Part shown: one piece after another, positions 1 to 8,434 of the stretch
Numbering within the stretch: position 1 is the first letter of the stretch
Layout: every line of letters starts with the position of its first letter
Source of the DNA: Allobaileyella intestinalis
GTDB taxonomy: Bacteria; Bacillota; Clostridia; Peptostreptococcales; Anaerovoracaceae
Direction of reading: 5' to 3'
NCBI RefSeq assembly: GCF_009695865.1
Contig: NZ_VUNB01000004.1
Span: 62,001 to 126,000, forward strand
DNA: 64,000 nt
Made by a program: the position numbers and the translations under genes
The notes under the pieces: model-generated
What the model was told of the DNA's origin: nothing
Database searches by the model: none
What the model saw: the letters and a program-made list of their open reading frames with translations, nothing else

Positions 1-1890
1 GTCCTGGGTAAGGATAACCTTGCTTCCGTCAATCTGTATCTGCCCCGGATATTTCTTAAAGAATTTGGAGGAGATAACAAGGTCGTTATTCTTGTCCAGT
101 TTCTTATATTCAGCCGGAATCTTAATATAGCCTCCTGGATATACGTTGAGAACTCCATCTTCATTGATGAATGTCTGCTTGAATTCAAGGCTGTAGTCAA
201 CTATTCCGTTAGACTCGGTTCTGTAAATGTTCAGCCTGTGTCCCCGTTTGATGGTTACAGAGCCGTTCTTGTTTACAGTTGCCTCATCTGGTCCCATGAT
301 GAAATTGCCGCTGCTGTCGAAGAAATTGCTGTATTTGTAAAGCATTACATAGCCGGAAGAATCCAACATGTTCCCATTTCCGTCATATCTGAATCCGGTG
401 AGGGAAGGGAAGTTGGACTCATCTTTAAACTCTTTCACAATTGCATTCTGTGCATCTGAATCCAGAGTTGAGTAGATGTTCAGACCGCCTGTGTAGATCA
501 TACGGCTGGCTTCTTCTTCGGTGATGTTGTACTTCTTCATCAGATCTTTCTTTACTTCATTTACCATGTAATCAGTAAAGTAAGAATCATTGCCTGTTGT
601 AGTCTTGATATCAGGGTTAATGAAGTCTATGAGAGGCTTGTTGTAAACCTGGTCATGCTGCTCCTTTGTAATGTATCCCTGTTTCTCCATCAGGTCCAGA
701 CAGGTCTGACGTCTGTCCTTTGACATATCGTTACAGATGTAGGTGTCAGGCTCTCTCATTATTATGTTAGTGTCACCTTCGGTTACTGTGCTGCTGTCAG
801 CCAGTTTTACCAGAGCGTAACTGTCAGGAGCCTGTGGAAGTGCAGCCAGGGCAGCGCATTCCTCAAGGGAGAGATCCTTAGGATCCTTTGAAAAATAGGA
901 ATGGGCTGCTGTGTCTATTCCGTAGTTGCCAAAACCAAGGTAGATGGTGTTAAGGTATGCGGTAATGATTTCCTTCTTGCTTAATGCATGTTCAATCTGG
1001 CTGGCGTAATACATTTCTATTACTTTACGCCTGATACTTCGCTGACTCTTGATATTAGGAAGATATACATTACGAGCCAGCTGCTGGGTAATGGTACTGG
1101 TACCAGAAATGGCGCCACTTCCCGTCACTGACTGGACAACAGCTCCCATCATTCTTGTCCAGTTAAAACCATGGTGCTTCCAGAATGTTTTGTCTTCCAG
1201 AGCAACGAAGGCGTTTACGGCATTTGCAGGGAGATCGTCATATGAGATGAACTTCCTGTCTTCCGTGTAGTAAACATTGTCAATAGCTTTTCCTTCATCG
1301 TTGTATACTGTAGAACTCTCGGCAATGTTATCGTAAAGCTTGGAAGGGTCGATCTTCGGAGCCATACTGATTACGATGAAGCAGTATATAAACAAGATGA
1401 CCACCATTATGGCAAAGAGCACTAGAAGCGTCCGGAGAGTCCTTAATGGACTGAACAGGTACAGCGAATTCTTGACTTCTTTGCCCTTGACGTTTACCGT
1501 GCTGCCGGCACCTGGTCTGTAATTGGGATTCTCCTTCTTGAAAAGGAGAGTTAATTTTTCCTTCATGGTATCGCCGGAAAGGAAAGATTTTTTCTTTTTC
1601 GAATGTGTTCCGCTCATACTATTGCTGTTTTTCTTCTCTTTCTCATAACGGCGGGAAGCCTTGTCAAATAAAGCTACCTTCCTGCGGGCTTTATGATCTT
1701 TGTTTGTTACAGAAGTCAGATCGACGCCGTCTTCGGAAACTATAAAATCTCTGTCTCCGGGAGAGCCGGAGCCGGGATCTGTTGTGATACTATCATTGCT
1801 GCTGTTGTTGGAATCAGAATCATCAAACCGGGAAAGAAAGTATTCAATTTCTTTCTCTTCCTGATTTCTGTCCTCTATTTCCTTTCGCAT
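1..1890 (-). CDS. Class A penicillin-binding protein (PBP1A type), C-terminus beyond window
   Basis: Bifunctional peptidoglycan synthase that polymerises glycan strands and cross-links peptides at the outer face of the membrane. The 630 visible codons begin at an ATG six bases after AGGAGG. They show a charged, Ser/Asp-rich cytoplasmic tail of about 150 residues, a membrane segment near residues 155-175, and a GT51 transglycosylase domain with the catalytic glutamate motif LEDKTFW (E232) and the signature GTSTITQQLARN from about residue 264. After the glycosyltransferase comes a long region leading to the transpeptidase domain. I do not see the SxxK active-site serine, which should lie outside the window. 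The gene stands alone and runs off the left edge. An extended -10 (TGC TATAAT, 1932-1927) precedes it. The family is certain; the exact paralogue is not. Confidence 0.93.
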   Translation of the reverse strand, partial: MRKEIEDRNQEEKEIEYFLSRFDDSDSNNSSNDSITTDPGSGSPGDRDFIVSEDGVDLTSVTNKDHKARRKVALFDKASRRYEKEKKNSNSMSGTHSKKKKSFLSGDTMKEKLTLLFKKENPNYRPGAGSTVNVKGKEVKNSLYLFSPLRTLRTLLVLFAIMVVILFIYCFIVISMAPKIDPSKLYDNIAESSTVYNDEGKAIDNVYYTEDRKFISYDDLPANAVNAFVALEDKTFWKHHGFNWTRMMGAVVQSVTGSGAISGTSTITQQLARNVYLPNIKSQRSIRRKVIEMYYASQIEHALSKKEIITAYLNTIYLGFGNYGIDTAAHSYFSKDPKDLSLEECAALAALPQAPDSYALVKLADSSTVTEGDTNIIMREPDTYICNDMSKDRRQTCLDLMEKQGYITKEQHDQVYNKPLIDFINPDIKTTTGNDSYFTDYMVNEVKKDLMKKYNITEEEASRMIYTGGLNIYSTLDSDAQNAIVKEFKDESNFPSLTGFRYDGNGNMLDSSGYVMLYKYSNFFDSSGNFIMGPDEATVNKNGSVTIKRGHRLNIYRTESNGIVDYSLEFKQTFINEDGVLNVYPGGYIKIPAEYKKLDKNNDLVISSKFFKKYPGQIQIDGSKVILTQD

Positions 1891-1926
1891 CTCATACCTC
1901 CTGAAATTGGGAACATAGATTACAGT

Positions 1927-1935
1927 ATTATAGCA
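1927..1935 (-). promoter_or_regulatory. Extended -10 promoter of the PBP gene
   Basis: On the minus strand TGC directly precedes TATAAT, about 37 bases before the start codon. There is no good -35 hexamer at the usual distance, which fits an extended -10 promoter. Nothing else is recognisable between 1936 and the terminator at 2067. Confidence 0.45.
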
Positions 1936-2066
1936 TAATAGAAGGCCCATATCCCGGAATACGTAAATTTAAGCAATAATTAATAAAAATTCTTTTATCT
2001 TGAAAAAATATTAAGATTTCAGGCCTTTACACAGGAGAATTTACACAGGAGAAACAGAAGAAAAAA

Positions 2067-2095
2067 GGGCTTCCCCATAAAAGGAAGCCCTGCAT
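2067..2095 (-). terminator. Rho-independent terminator of the M20-like gene
   Basis: Read on the minus strand, AGGGCTTCC and GGAAGCCC flank a short loop and are followed by TTTTTT. The hairpin sits about 35 bases after the stop codon at 2130. Confidence 0.85.
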
Positions 2096-2129
2096 AAAAT
2101 TTGTATATTTGTACTTATTAAACTGGAAA

Positions 2130-3584
2130 CTACTTTACTTTCACGCTTTGAGCAATAAAGTTCATAAGGGCGTTTGCTATGTAGCTCTTGCCGTTCTGAG
2201 CCACGCTTACATGAAGTATGCTGGCTCTGTCGTTAGCAGCTGAAAGATATGAACATGCAGTTACGTACGTATCGTCATTCTCCTGAAGTCCCATGTCTTT
2301 TCCTGTAACATTGTTTACCTTAGTGTAGAAGTTGGAGAACTGCAGAGGAAGCTGAGGGTTAATTCCAGTGAATGCATCTGTTTCGGATACTGTGGATACT
2401 GATGCATTTGCCAGCTTGGCTGCAGTGCTGTTCTCGTCTTCAACCTGATCCATGTAAATCTTGTTAAGTGCGCTGGTAGAGACTGTAAGATCTATTGTGT
2501 CTCCGTTTTCCTTCAGGTCGGTGAAACAGTTGTAGGCGTAAGGATCGTTCTCTTTATGAACGTCTGTAGCCTCGGTTTTGTCAAATCTGTAAACTCCATT
2601 CTCAATAGTGTAGAGAAGGTTAATCATGGAGCCGGTTGTTTCGTCACTGTATACCTGTGAAGGCAGTTGTTCCTCTTTCTCTATGGTTTCGTATGTATAG
2701 GCAATATCAGGATAGTCCTTGTGATATTTCTTCCTGAAGCTTTCTCCTTTATTGTCAAGGTATTTGGTCAGATCAGGCATTGTATATGAATTTACCATGA
2801 CGGTTGCTGTCAGGGATTCAGGATACATATTTCCGTGACTTACCACCTTCAGATCTGAAATCTGGAATGGGACTGATTTTCCCTTCAGATAGGTGAGAAG
2901 GTTTTCAAAGGTATCTATTGGATCAGGCTGAGAACCCATGCTGGATCTCGGATCGTTTGTGGTGCAGCCTGAAATGGTAATCTTCACACCTGAATCGCAG
3001 GTTCTGGCAGTCATTTCTTTCTTTACCGCAAAATCAGACATCTTTCCGGCGAAGGAATTCATGGAAAGATATGATGATTTATTGGAGTCCAGGAAGAACA
3101 CGTTTGAATTGTCAGGGATCAATGATCCGGAAAGTCCGGCAGCACCCTTGTGAAGATTGTCTTCATTATTAAGGAAGATAACTGTAAGGGGAGTGCCTTT
3201 TCCGTGTTCTGCAATATACTTTGCAGTGGCAAGGGAAGAAGCGTCATCTGCCAGGGTATTCCTGTTGTATTCAGTAACTATTACAGTCGCAGGCTGATCA
3301 GACTTTGAAGACGTTGCAGCACGCTGTATAATCAGATTGCCTTTGCTGTCGGTGTTCCAGCTGAGTTTATTCTTTTCAGCCCACTTCTCCAGGGATGAAA
3401 GCTGGTCGCTGTTGCTTCCTTTTGTCTCACCCTTTTCCTCGAGAGCCTCAAACATCTTCTTGTATTCGCTTCTGTTTACCATATGAAGACGTGCTGTCTT
3501 ATAATATGCCAGAAGGCCAACGGCAACAGCTGCAATGAGAACTACGATCAATGTTGTTTTATTATTGTGCTTATGCTCTGTCAT
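2130..3584 (-). CDS. Membrane-anchored M20/PepD-like protein, probably catalytically inactive
   Basis: A 484-residue protein with one N-terminal membrane segment (about residues 12-28, no lipobox) and a large, probably extracytoplasmic domain. The layout resembles aminoacyl-histidine dipeptidases of peptidase family M20C: WAEKNKLSWNTDSKGN matches the PepD lead-in, and FLDSN matches the aspartate metal-ligand strand. The key places are degenerate. The usual GHMD strand reads VTEYN, the GADNG loop reads LADDASS, and the catalytic DEE reads NED. I infer a pseudo-peptidase, perhaps a binding protein. The start ATG follows GAAAGG, and a TGTATAAT promoter at 3622-3615 lies just upstream, divergent from rpmB. 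The family assignment is by eye and moderate; the coding assignment is secure. Confidence 0.6.
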   Translation of the reverse strand: MTEHKHNNKTTLIVVLIAAVAVGLLAYYKTARLHMVNRSEYKKMFEALEEKGETKGSNSDQLSSLEKWAEKNKLSWNTDSKGNLIIQRAATSSKSDQPATVIVTEYNRNTLADDASSLATAKYIAEHGKGTPLTVIFLNNEDNLHKGAAGLSGSLIPDNSNVFFLDSNKSSYLSMNSFAGKMSDFAVKKEMTARTCDSGVKITISGCTTNDPRSSMGSQPDPIDTFENLLTYLKGKSVPFQISDLKVVSHGNMYPESLTATVMVNSYTMPDLTKYLDNKGESFRKKYHKDYPDIAYTYETIEKEEQLPSQVYSDETTGSMINLLYTIENGVYRFDKTEATDVHKENDPYAYNCFTDLKENGDTIDLTVSTSALNKIYMDQVEDENSTAAKLANASVSTVSETDAFTGINPQLPLQFSNFYTKVNNVTGKDMGLQENDDTYVTACSYLSAANDRASILHVSVAQNGKSYIANALMNFIAQSVKVK

Positions 3585-3738
3585 AGTAGAACCTTTCTAT
3601 TGAAATTCTGTGGTATTATACACTAATATAGAGAAGGGATAAAGTTGGAAACTGGGGAATATTCATCACAATAATGACATATTTCTACAGTCGAAAACAT
3701 TCCCGGAGAGAAATTCAGTTTTTTTAAAAAAATAGTCC

Positions 3739-3768
3739 TTGCAATGAGGCATTCCATTGTGGTAAAAT
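3739..3768 (+). promoter_or_regulatory. Sigma-A promoter of rpmB
   Basis: TTGCAA (3739-3744), an 18-base spacer and TAAAAT (3763-3768). The transcript would start near 3775, about 45 bases before rpmB. Between here and the start of the minus-strand gene at 3584 only that gene's own promoter is visible. Confidence 0.6.
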
Positions 3769-3820
3769 CTTCCTTGCGTTGAATGACGTGAGATATTGAG
3801 ATTGTAAGGAGGTGCGGCAA

Positions 3821-4012
3821 ATGTCTAGAAAATGCGAAGTTTGCGGTAAGGGCCAGGCATCCGGAAACGCTGTTTCACATTCTAACAGACACAGCAGAAG
3901 AAAGTGGAATGCTAATATTCAGACTGTAAGAGTGAATGATAACGGAACAGTAAGAAAGGCTAACGTTTGCACAAGCTGCTTGAGAGCTGGCAAAGTAAAC
4001 CGTGCCATCTAA
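3821..4012 (+). CDS. rpmB: Ribosomal protein bL28
   Basis: A 63-residue large-subunit protein. The start is set by AAGGAGG ten bases upstream of ATG; an in-frame upstream extension is unnecessary. It is the zinc-binding form, with CEVC near the N-terminus and CTSC near the C-terminus, and it carries the typical GNAVSHSNRHSRRKW stretch. It is monocistronic: its own promoter lies upstream and a strong terminator downstream. Placement just before the Asp23 gene is the usual Firmicute order. Confidence 0.98.
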   Translation: MSRKCEVCGKGQASGNAVSHSNRHSRRKWNANIQTVRVNDNGTVRKANVCTSCLRAGKVNRAI

Positions 4013-4032
4013 TAAATAAATTCCGGTTATTG

Positions 4033-4061
4033 TCCTGAGCAATTCAGCTCAGGATTTTTTT
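4033..4061 (+). terminator. Terminator after rpmB
   Basis: TCCTGAGC, loop AATTCA, GCTCAGGA followed by TTTTTTT. A perfect eight-base stem with a U-tract. Confidence 0.92.
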
Positions 4062-4100
4062 GTTTTCCAGACTATTGTTCTTGTTATATCAGGAGGCATC

Positions 4101-4544
4101 ATGGCATTACTGACCAGAAATGAATATGGAATCGTAGCGGTCAACAACGCGGTTCTGGAGAAGCTTACTGTAGACAACATGCTTTCTCTTTCCTCAATGC
4201 TGGTTCCTTGCAGCAAAAAGGGAAGGCTGCTGAGGCAGAGGTTCTGGAATGGCCTTGGAGATATGTTGAAGTCGGTGAATATTCAGTCCAAAGACCACGA
4301 CGTTCATGTTGATGTTACTTTTGCGGTCTATGCTGGCATTGATCCTGAGGATGCGGCCGGCAGGCTATTTGACATGATAGAAGCAGACTTCGAAACACTG
4401 TGCCTTGATAAGCCAAAGGTGCTGACTGCACATGTGGCGGGTACTATTGATAAACGAAAAGACCCTGGCGAAAAAGGCCGTTCTTCTGGAAAAGGTCTGA
4501 TTACAGAGGGCAGCAGGGTGATTACGAGAACCAATGAAATCTAA
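4101..4544 (+). CDS. Asp23/Gls24 family envelope stress protein
   Basis: A 147-residue cytoplasmic protein of the Asp23/Gls24 family, small alkaline-shock-type proteins whose biochemical role is still unclear. The family pattern is visible: the opening NEYGIVAVNNAVLEKL, a central VHVDVTFAVYAGID strand and a C-terminal basic tail. It begins after CAGGAGG. In many Firmicutes this gene is followed by the fatty-acid kinase gene fakA before recG. Here fakA is absent and the stop codon overlaps the recG start by 11 bases, indicating translational coupling. Confidence 0.85.
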   Translation: MALLTRNEYGIVAVNNAVLEKLTVDNMLSLSSMLVPCSKKGRLLRQRFWNGLGDMLKSVNIQSKDHDVHVDVTFAVYAGIDPEDAAGRLFDMIEADFETLCLDKPKVLTAHVAGTIDKRKDPGEKGRSSGKGLITEGSRVITRTNEI

Positions 4545-6576
4545 CGAGAAACTGGAATTTAACAGCCCCGTAACAGAAATAAAAGGCATAGGAAATAAGA
4601 AAAAAGATCTGCTGGAGAACCTGAATATCTTCACCGCAGGAGATATGCTCAGACATTTCCCATTCAGATTCAGGGACAGGAGAAAGTTCCTTTCACCGGT
4701 AATGGCTTCTGACGGATCAGAAATTCTTACATCCGGTATTCTTATAAGGAAGGGGAACCGGAGAATCAGCGGCGGAAGATCCATGTCGACTATAACTTTC
4801 AGGGGAGACAATTATAGTTTTGTGGCGGTTTTCTTTAATATGCCCTACCTGATGAAGAGTCTTAACGTGGGGACAGAATATTCTGTTTTTGGAAAAGTGT
4901 CCCACAGAAACGGCATGGCTGTTTTCACAACTCCTGAGATTACAGAGAAAGGCAGTGAACAGGACCGCCTGGGCATAATTCCCGTGTACCATTGTACAGC
5001 AGGCATTACCACCAGGGATTTTATAAAATGGGAGACCGAGATCCTGAAAAATTGCGGAAGCCTTGACAAGGAATGGCTGGGAGAGACTTTGGTGGAAGAA
5101 CGTAAGCTCTGCAGCCAGAGATATGCTTATACTAATGCCCATTTTCCTGAAAGCGAGCATAAATTTGCTGCAGCCAGATACAGGCTCGTGTATGAGGAGC
5201 TTCTGATATATCAGCTGGCTCTCAGATCTGAAGAAGCAGAAAGGGAAGAAGATAGAAACGGAAAGATGGATTTCACCGATCCTTCAGAGTTTATAAAAAG
5301 TCTTCCTTTTACTCTTACCTCGGGTCAAAGAAATGCTGTAGAAGATATACGGAAGGATCTGGCGAAAGAAAAGCCCATGAACAGGTTGATTCAGGGAGAT
5401 GTGGGATGCGGCAAAACGGTGGTGGCTGAAGCGGCAGTATACCTTGCCTTCAGAAACGGAAAGCAGTCTGCAGTCATGGCACCCACAGAGATTCTGGCTC
5501 GTCAGCATTTTCACGATATGAGTCAGGCTTTTGAAAAGTTTGGCATCAGAACAGGCCTTCTTGTAAGCAGCATGAAGGAAAGTGAAAAGAAACGGATTCT
5601 TGAACAGCTGTGTGACGGTGACATAGACCTTATTGTTGGAACTCATTCTCTTCTAGGGGAAAAAGTTGTATTTCACAATCTGGGGCTGGTTGTCACTGAT
5701 GAGCAGCACCGCTTCGGAGTGAGGCAGCGAAGAGCGCTGGCAGAAAAGTCTTCTGGAGTTAACGTACTGGTAATGTCAGCCACACCTATTCCCAGAACGC
5801 TGGCATCTACTGTTTTCGGCTCCATGGACTTCAGCACCATAGAGATGAAGCCGGCCAGCAGGCTGCCTGTGATTACAAGAGGACTGACAGGCAAAACAAG
5901 AAACAAGGCATATGCTGCCGTAAGAGATCAGCTGAGCAAAGGTCACCAGGCTTATGTTGTAGCTCCCAGCATTGATGAAGATGAGAATCTGAATTCCGCT
6001 ATGAAGCTCTACAATGAACTGAAGGAAAAGTTCCGCGGCTACAAGGTCAGCCTCATCCACGGACGGATGGGAAAAGACCAGAAGGAAGAAATAATGTGGG
6101 CTTTTGCCAGGGGCGAGTCGGATATTCTTGTTTCTACTGTGGTTATCGAGGTTGGAATAAACGTTCCCGGGGCCACAATCATAGTTATTGAAAACTCAGA
6201 AAGATTCGGCCTTGCCCAGCTTCACCAGCTTCGCGGAAGAGTGGGAAGAAATGATCTTCAGTCATATTGCTACCTCATTAACTACGGCAGTTCCTCCCAG
6301 TCAGAAGAGAGGGTCAGAATTATGACTGAAACCAGCGACGGCTTCATAATAGCAAGGGAAGACTACAGGCTCAGAGGTCCTGGGGACATAATGGGAACTA
6401 TGCAGCACGGAGCGGCAGCAGAAGTTTCAAATCTCCTCAGATATCAGGACATTCTTGAAGCAGCGGGAGATGATGCTCTAAAGATCATCTCAGGATCTTA
6501 CAAAGATCTGGACATGGATGAAATGAACCGGAGGATAGGAAAACTTTCGGTTGTTGACAATAGCAACGTTATCTGA
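4534..6576 (+). CDS. recG: ATP-dependent DNA helicase RecG
   Basis: A 680-residue branch-migration helicase acting on stalled forks and Holliday junctions. The N-terminal wedge/OB region (KGIGNKKKDLLENL, then HFPFRFRDR) is followed by helicase motif I GDVGCGKT near residue 290, a DEQH box, the motif III sequence SATPIPRTLA, and motif VI QLRGRVGR. The C-terminal RecG clamp DGFIIAREDYRLRGPGD is intact. Length is normal for the family. It overlaps the Asp23 gene and is followed 48 bases later by rsmD. Confidence 0.97.
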   Translation: MKSNEKLEFNSPVTEIKGIGNKKKDLLENLNIFTAGDMLRHFPFRFRDRRKFLSPVMASDGSEILTSGILIRKGNRRISGGRSMSTITFRGDNYSFVAVFFNMPYLMKSLNVGTEYSVFGKVSHRNGMAVFTTPEITEKGSEQDRLGIIPVYHCTAGITTRDFIKWETEILKNCGSLDKEWLGETLVEERKLCSQRYAYTNAHFPESEHKFAAARYRLVYEELLIYQLALRSEEAEREEDRNGKMDFTDPSEFIKSLPFTLTSGQRNAVEDIRKDLAKEKPMNRLIQGDVGCGKTVVAEAAVYLAFRNGKQSAVMAPTEILARQHFHDMSQAFEKFGIRTGLLVSSMKESEKKRILEQLCDGDIDLIVGTHSLLGEKVVFHNLGLVVTDEQHRFGVRQRRALAEKSSGVNVLVMSATPIPRTLASTVFGSMDFSTIEMKPASRLPVITRGLTGKTRNKAYAAVRDQLSKGHQAYVVAPSIDEDENLNSAMKLYNELKEKFRGYKVSLIHGRMGKDQKEEIMWAFARGESDILVSTVVIEVGINVPGATIIVIENSERFGLAQLHQLRGRVGRNDLQSYCYLINYGSSSQSEERVRIMTETSDGFIIAREDYRLRGPGDIMGTMQHGAAAEVSNLLRYQDILEAAGDDALKIISGSYKDLDMDEMNRRIGKLSVVDNSNVI

Positions 6577-6624
6577 CACCAATAGATTATTTCTAGTAGA
6601 GAATGTCAAAGGAGACGTGAATAA

Positions 6625-7161
6625 ATGAAAATAGTAGCAGGAGAATATAAATACAGGAAGATTGAGATTCCAGAAGGCATCCGGCCTACAACAGAGAAGG
6701 TCAGGGAGGCTGTTTTCAGCATGATTAATTTCAGTGTTCCAGGGGCAAAGGTGCTGGACCTTTTTGCAGGTTCTGGCAGCCTGGGTCTGGAGGCTCTTTC
6801 CAGAGGGGCAGATATCTGCTGGTTCAATGAGGGAGACAGGGCTAATTTCCGTGTTTTGAAGAGAAATAGTGAAAATTGCAAGGCTGGAGACAGGGCAGTT
6901 CTGTATAATCACGACTTCAGAAAGTGCCTGAGCCTTCTGACCGAAAAGCCTGATATTGTATTTCTTGATCCTCCATACCGGTCAGGCTTTTATGAAGAAG
7001 CTTTCAGATTATTAGAAGAAAATGACCTGGTTAAGGAAGGTATGATAGTGGTTGCAGAACATCTTTACGATAATAAATTATCGGATTCATACGGAAGGCT
7101 TGTAAAAATTAAGGAAAAAAAGTACGGAACCATTGGCGTTGACCTGTTTGAGGCTCGTTAA
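6625..7161 (+). CDS. rsmD: 16S rRNA (guanine-966-N2)-methyltransferase RsmD
   Basis: A 178-residue SAM-dependent methyltransferase that modifies G966 of 16S rRNA. Visible are the N-terminal IVAGEYKYRKI and RPTTEKVREAVFSM signatures, the SAM motif DLFAGSGSLGLEALSRG and the catalytic FLDPPY. The start follows AAAGGAGACG. The next gene, coaD, lies 55 bases downstream, the usual rsmD-coaD pair. Confidence 0.96.
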   Translation: MKIVAGEYKYRKIEIPEGIRPTTEKVREAVFSMINFSVPGAKVLDLFAGSGSLGLEALSRGADICWFNEGDRANFRVLKRNSENCKAGDRAVLYNHDFRKCLSLLTEKPDIVFLDPPYRSGFYEEAFRLLEENDLVKEGMIVVAEHLYDNKLSDSYGRLVKIKEKKYGTIGVDLFEAR

Positions 7162-7216
7162 TTGTTGCATATACAAATACCATTTGATAAAATACACAAA
7201 AGGCAGGATTGTTTCT

Positions 7217-7708
7217 ATGCAGAGAAATGCATTAATTGCCGGATCATTTGACCCGATTACAAACGGACACCTTAATATAATCAGCCGTGCTGCAGGAATG
7301 TTCGATTCCATTACAGTGGGAGTGATTGTTAATAACAGTAAGAGATCTCTTTTCACCCTGGATGAAAGAATGGATATTGTGAGGCATGTTACGTCGGAGC
7401 TTCACAACGTTGAAGTAGATTCTTTTTCGGGATTGCTGGCTGATTATGTAAATGACCATGGATTTCAGGCAGTTGTCAGAGGCTTAAGAGCCACAACCGA
7501 CTTTGAGTATGAAATTCAGATGGCTCAAATGAATGCCCGCCTTTACAGGCACGGTACAGAGACAGTGTTTCTGATGGCCGATCCGTCATTTTCATTTATC
7601 AGTTCTTCGCTGATCAAAGAAGTGGCGTCTTATGGGGGAGATATCAGAGGACTTGTACCGGAGTACGTAAGAGAGAGGCTCAGTGAGAAAGTCGGACAAG
7701 AGATGTAG
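7217..7708 (+). CDS. coaD: Phosphopantetheine adenylyltransferase
   Basis: A 163-residue enzyme that transfers AMP to 4'-phosphopantetheine in coenzyme A synthesis. The nucleotidyltransferase motif GSFDPITNGHLNI is at the N-terminus, RGLRATTDFEYE lies in the centre and the ISSSLIKEVASYGGDI loop near the C-terminus. I chose the ATG at 7217 because homology begins there; the open frame extends further upstream into rsmD without family similarity. The ribosome site (AAAGGCAGG) is moderate. Confidence 0.97.
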   Translation: MQRNALIAGSFDPITNGHLNIISRAAGMFDSITVGVIVNNSKRSLFTLDERMDIVRHVTSELHNVEVDSFSGLLADYVNDHGFQAVVRGLRATTDFEYEIQMAQMNARLYRHGTETVFLMADPSFSFISSSLIKEVASYGGDIRGLVPEYVRERLSEKVGQEM

Positions 7709-7780
7709 ATAATACGTCCTGTACTGGAGCAACGTTGTATCAAACATGATTCCTTATCATGATCAATAGGAGGATAAGAA

Positions 7781-8434
7781 ATGAGTGATGAATCGATCAG
7801 AGTAATGTCTCTGCTGGACGAACTGGAGGACCTGGTAACAAATGCATCTAAAGTTCCGTTCTCTGACAAGACAATTGTAGACGGAGATGAGCTGAAGAGC
7901 ATTATCGATGATATCAGACTCAGCTTGCCAAAGGATATTCAGCAGGCAAGATGGGTTAAGGACGAGCAGGAAAGGATCCTCAACGAAGCCAAGAGCGAGT
8001 ATGACAAGGTAATTGTTGCAGCTAAAAGGCAGGCGGAGTACCTGGTCGAGAACGATATTGTCAAGAAGGAAGCCGAAAAGAGAGCAAATGCCCTTGTAAA
8101 CGAGGCAGAGAGCCACAGCAGATATATTAAACTCAGAGCATATGAGTATATAGACAAGATGCTCTATGATATGCAGAACGAGATGGCAGGATTGGCAAAT
8201 GAGTTTATCCAGCCTATGAACGAGAAGTTTGCTGACATTATTAACGATGTAAATGGCAAGGTTAACGGAAACAGGCAGGAAGTAAAGGATATGGCCAGCC
8301 GCCTTCAGGATAATGTAGAGAATACTGCTGCTGACAGAGCTGCAGTGCCTGCACCTGATTATAGCGACGATGCTGATTACGATGGAAACAAATATCAGCA
8401 GCCTGAATTCGACAGAGACGGAGAAGATGATTAA
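7781..8434 (+). CDS. Coiled-coil protein between coaD and tmcAL
   Basis: A 217-residue acidic protein dominated by a long coiled coil (about residues 45-165), rich in Glu, Lys, Ala and Gln in the style of V-type ATPase subunit H/E or DivIVA stalks. The tail (from about 185) is Asp/Tyr-rich and probably disordered. There is no membrane segment or enzymatic motif. Similar proteins are often found between coaD and tmcAL in Clostridia and are loosely named ATPase. I cannot assign a function. It starts after AGGAGG and its stop overlaps the tmcAL start by eight bases. Confidence 0.75.
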   Translation: MSDESIRVMSLLDELEDLVTNASKVPFSDKTIVDGDELKSIIDDIRLSLPKDIQQARWVKDEQERILNEAKSEYDKVIVAAKRQAEYLVENDIVKKEAEKRANALVNEAESHSRYIKLRAYEYIDKMLYDMQNEMAGLANEFIQPMNEKFADIINDVNGKVNGNRQEVKDMASRLQDNVENTAADRAAVPAPDYSDDADYDGNKYQQPEFDRDGEDD

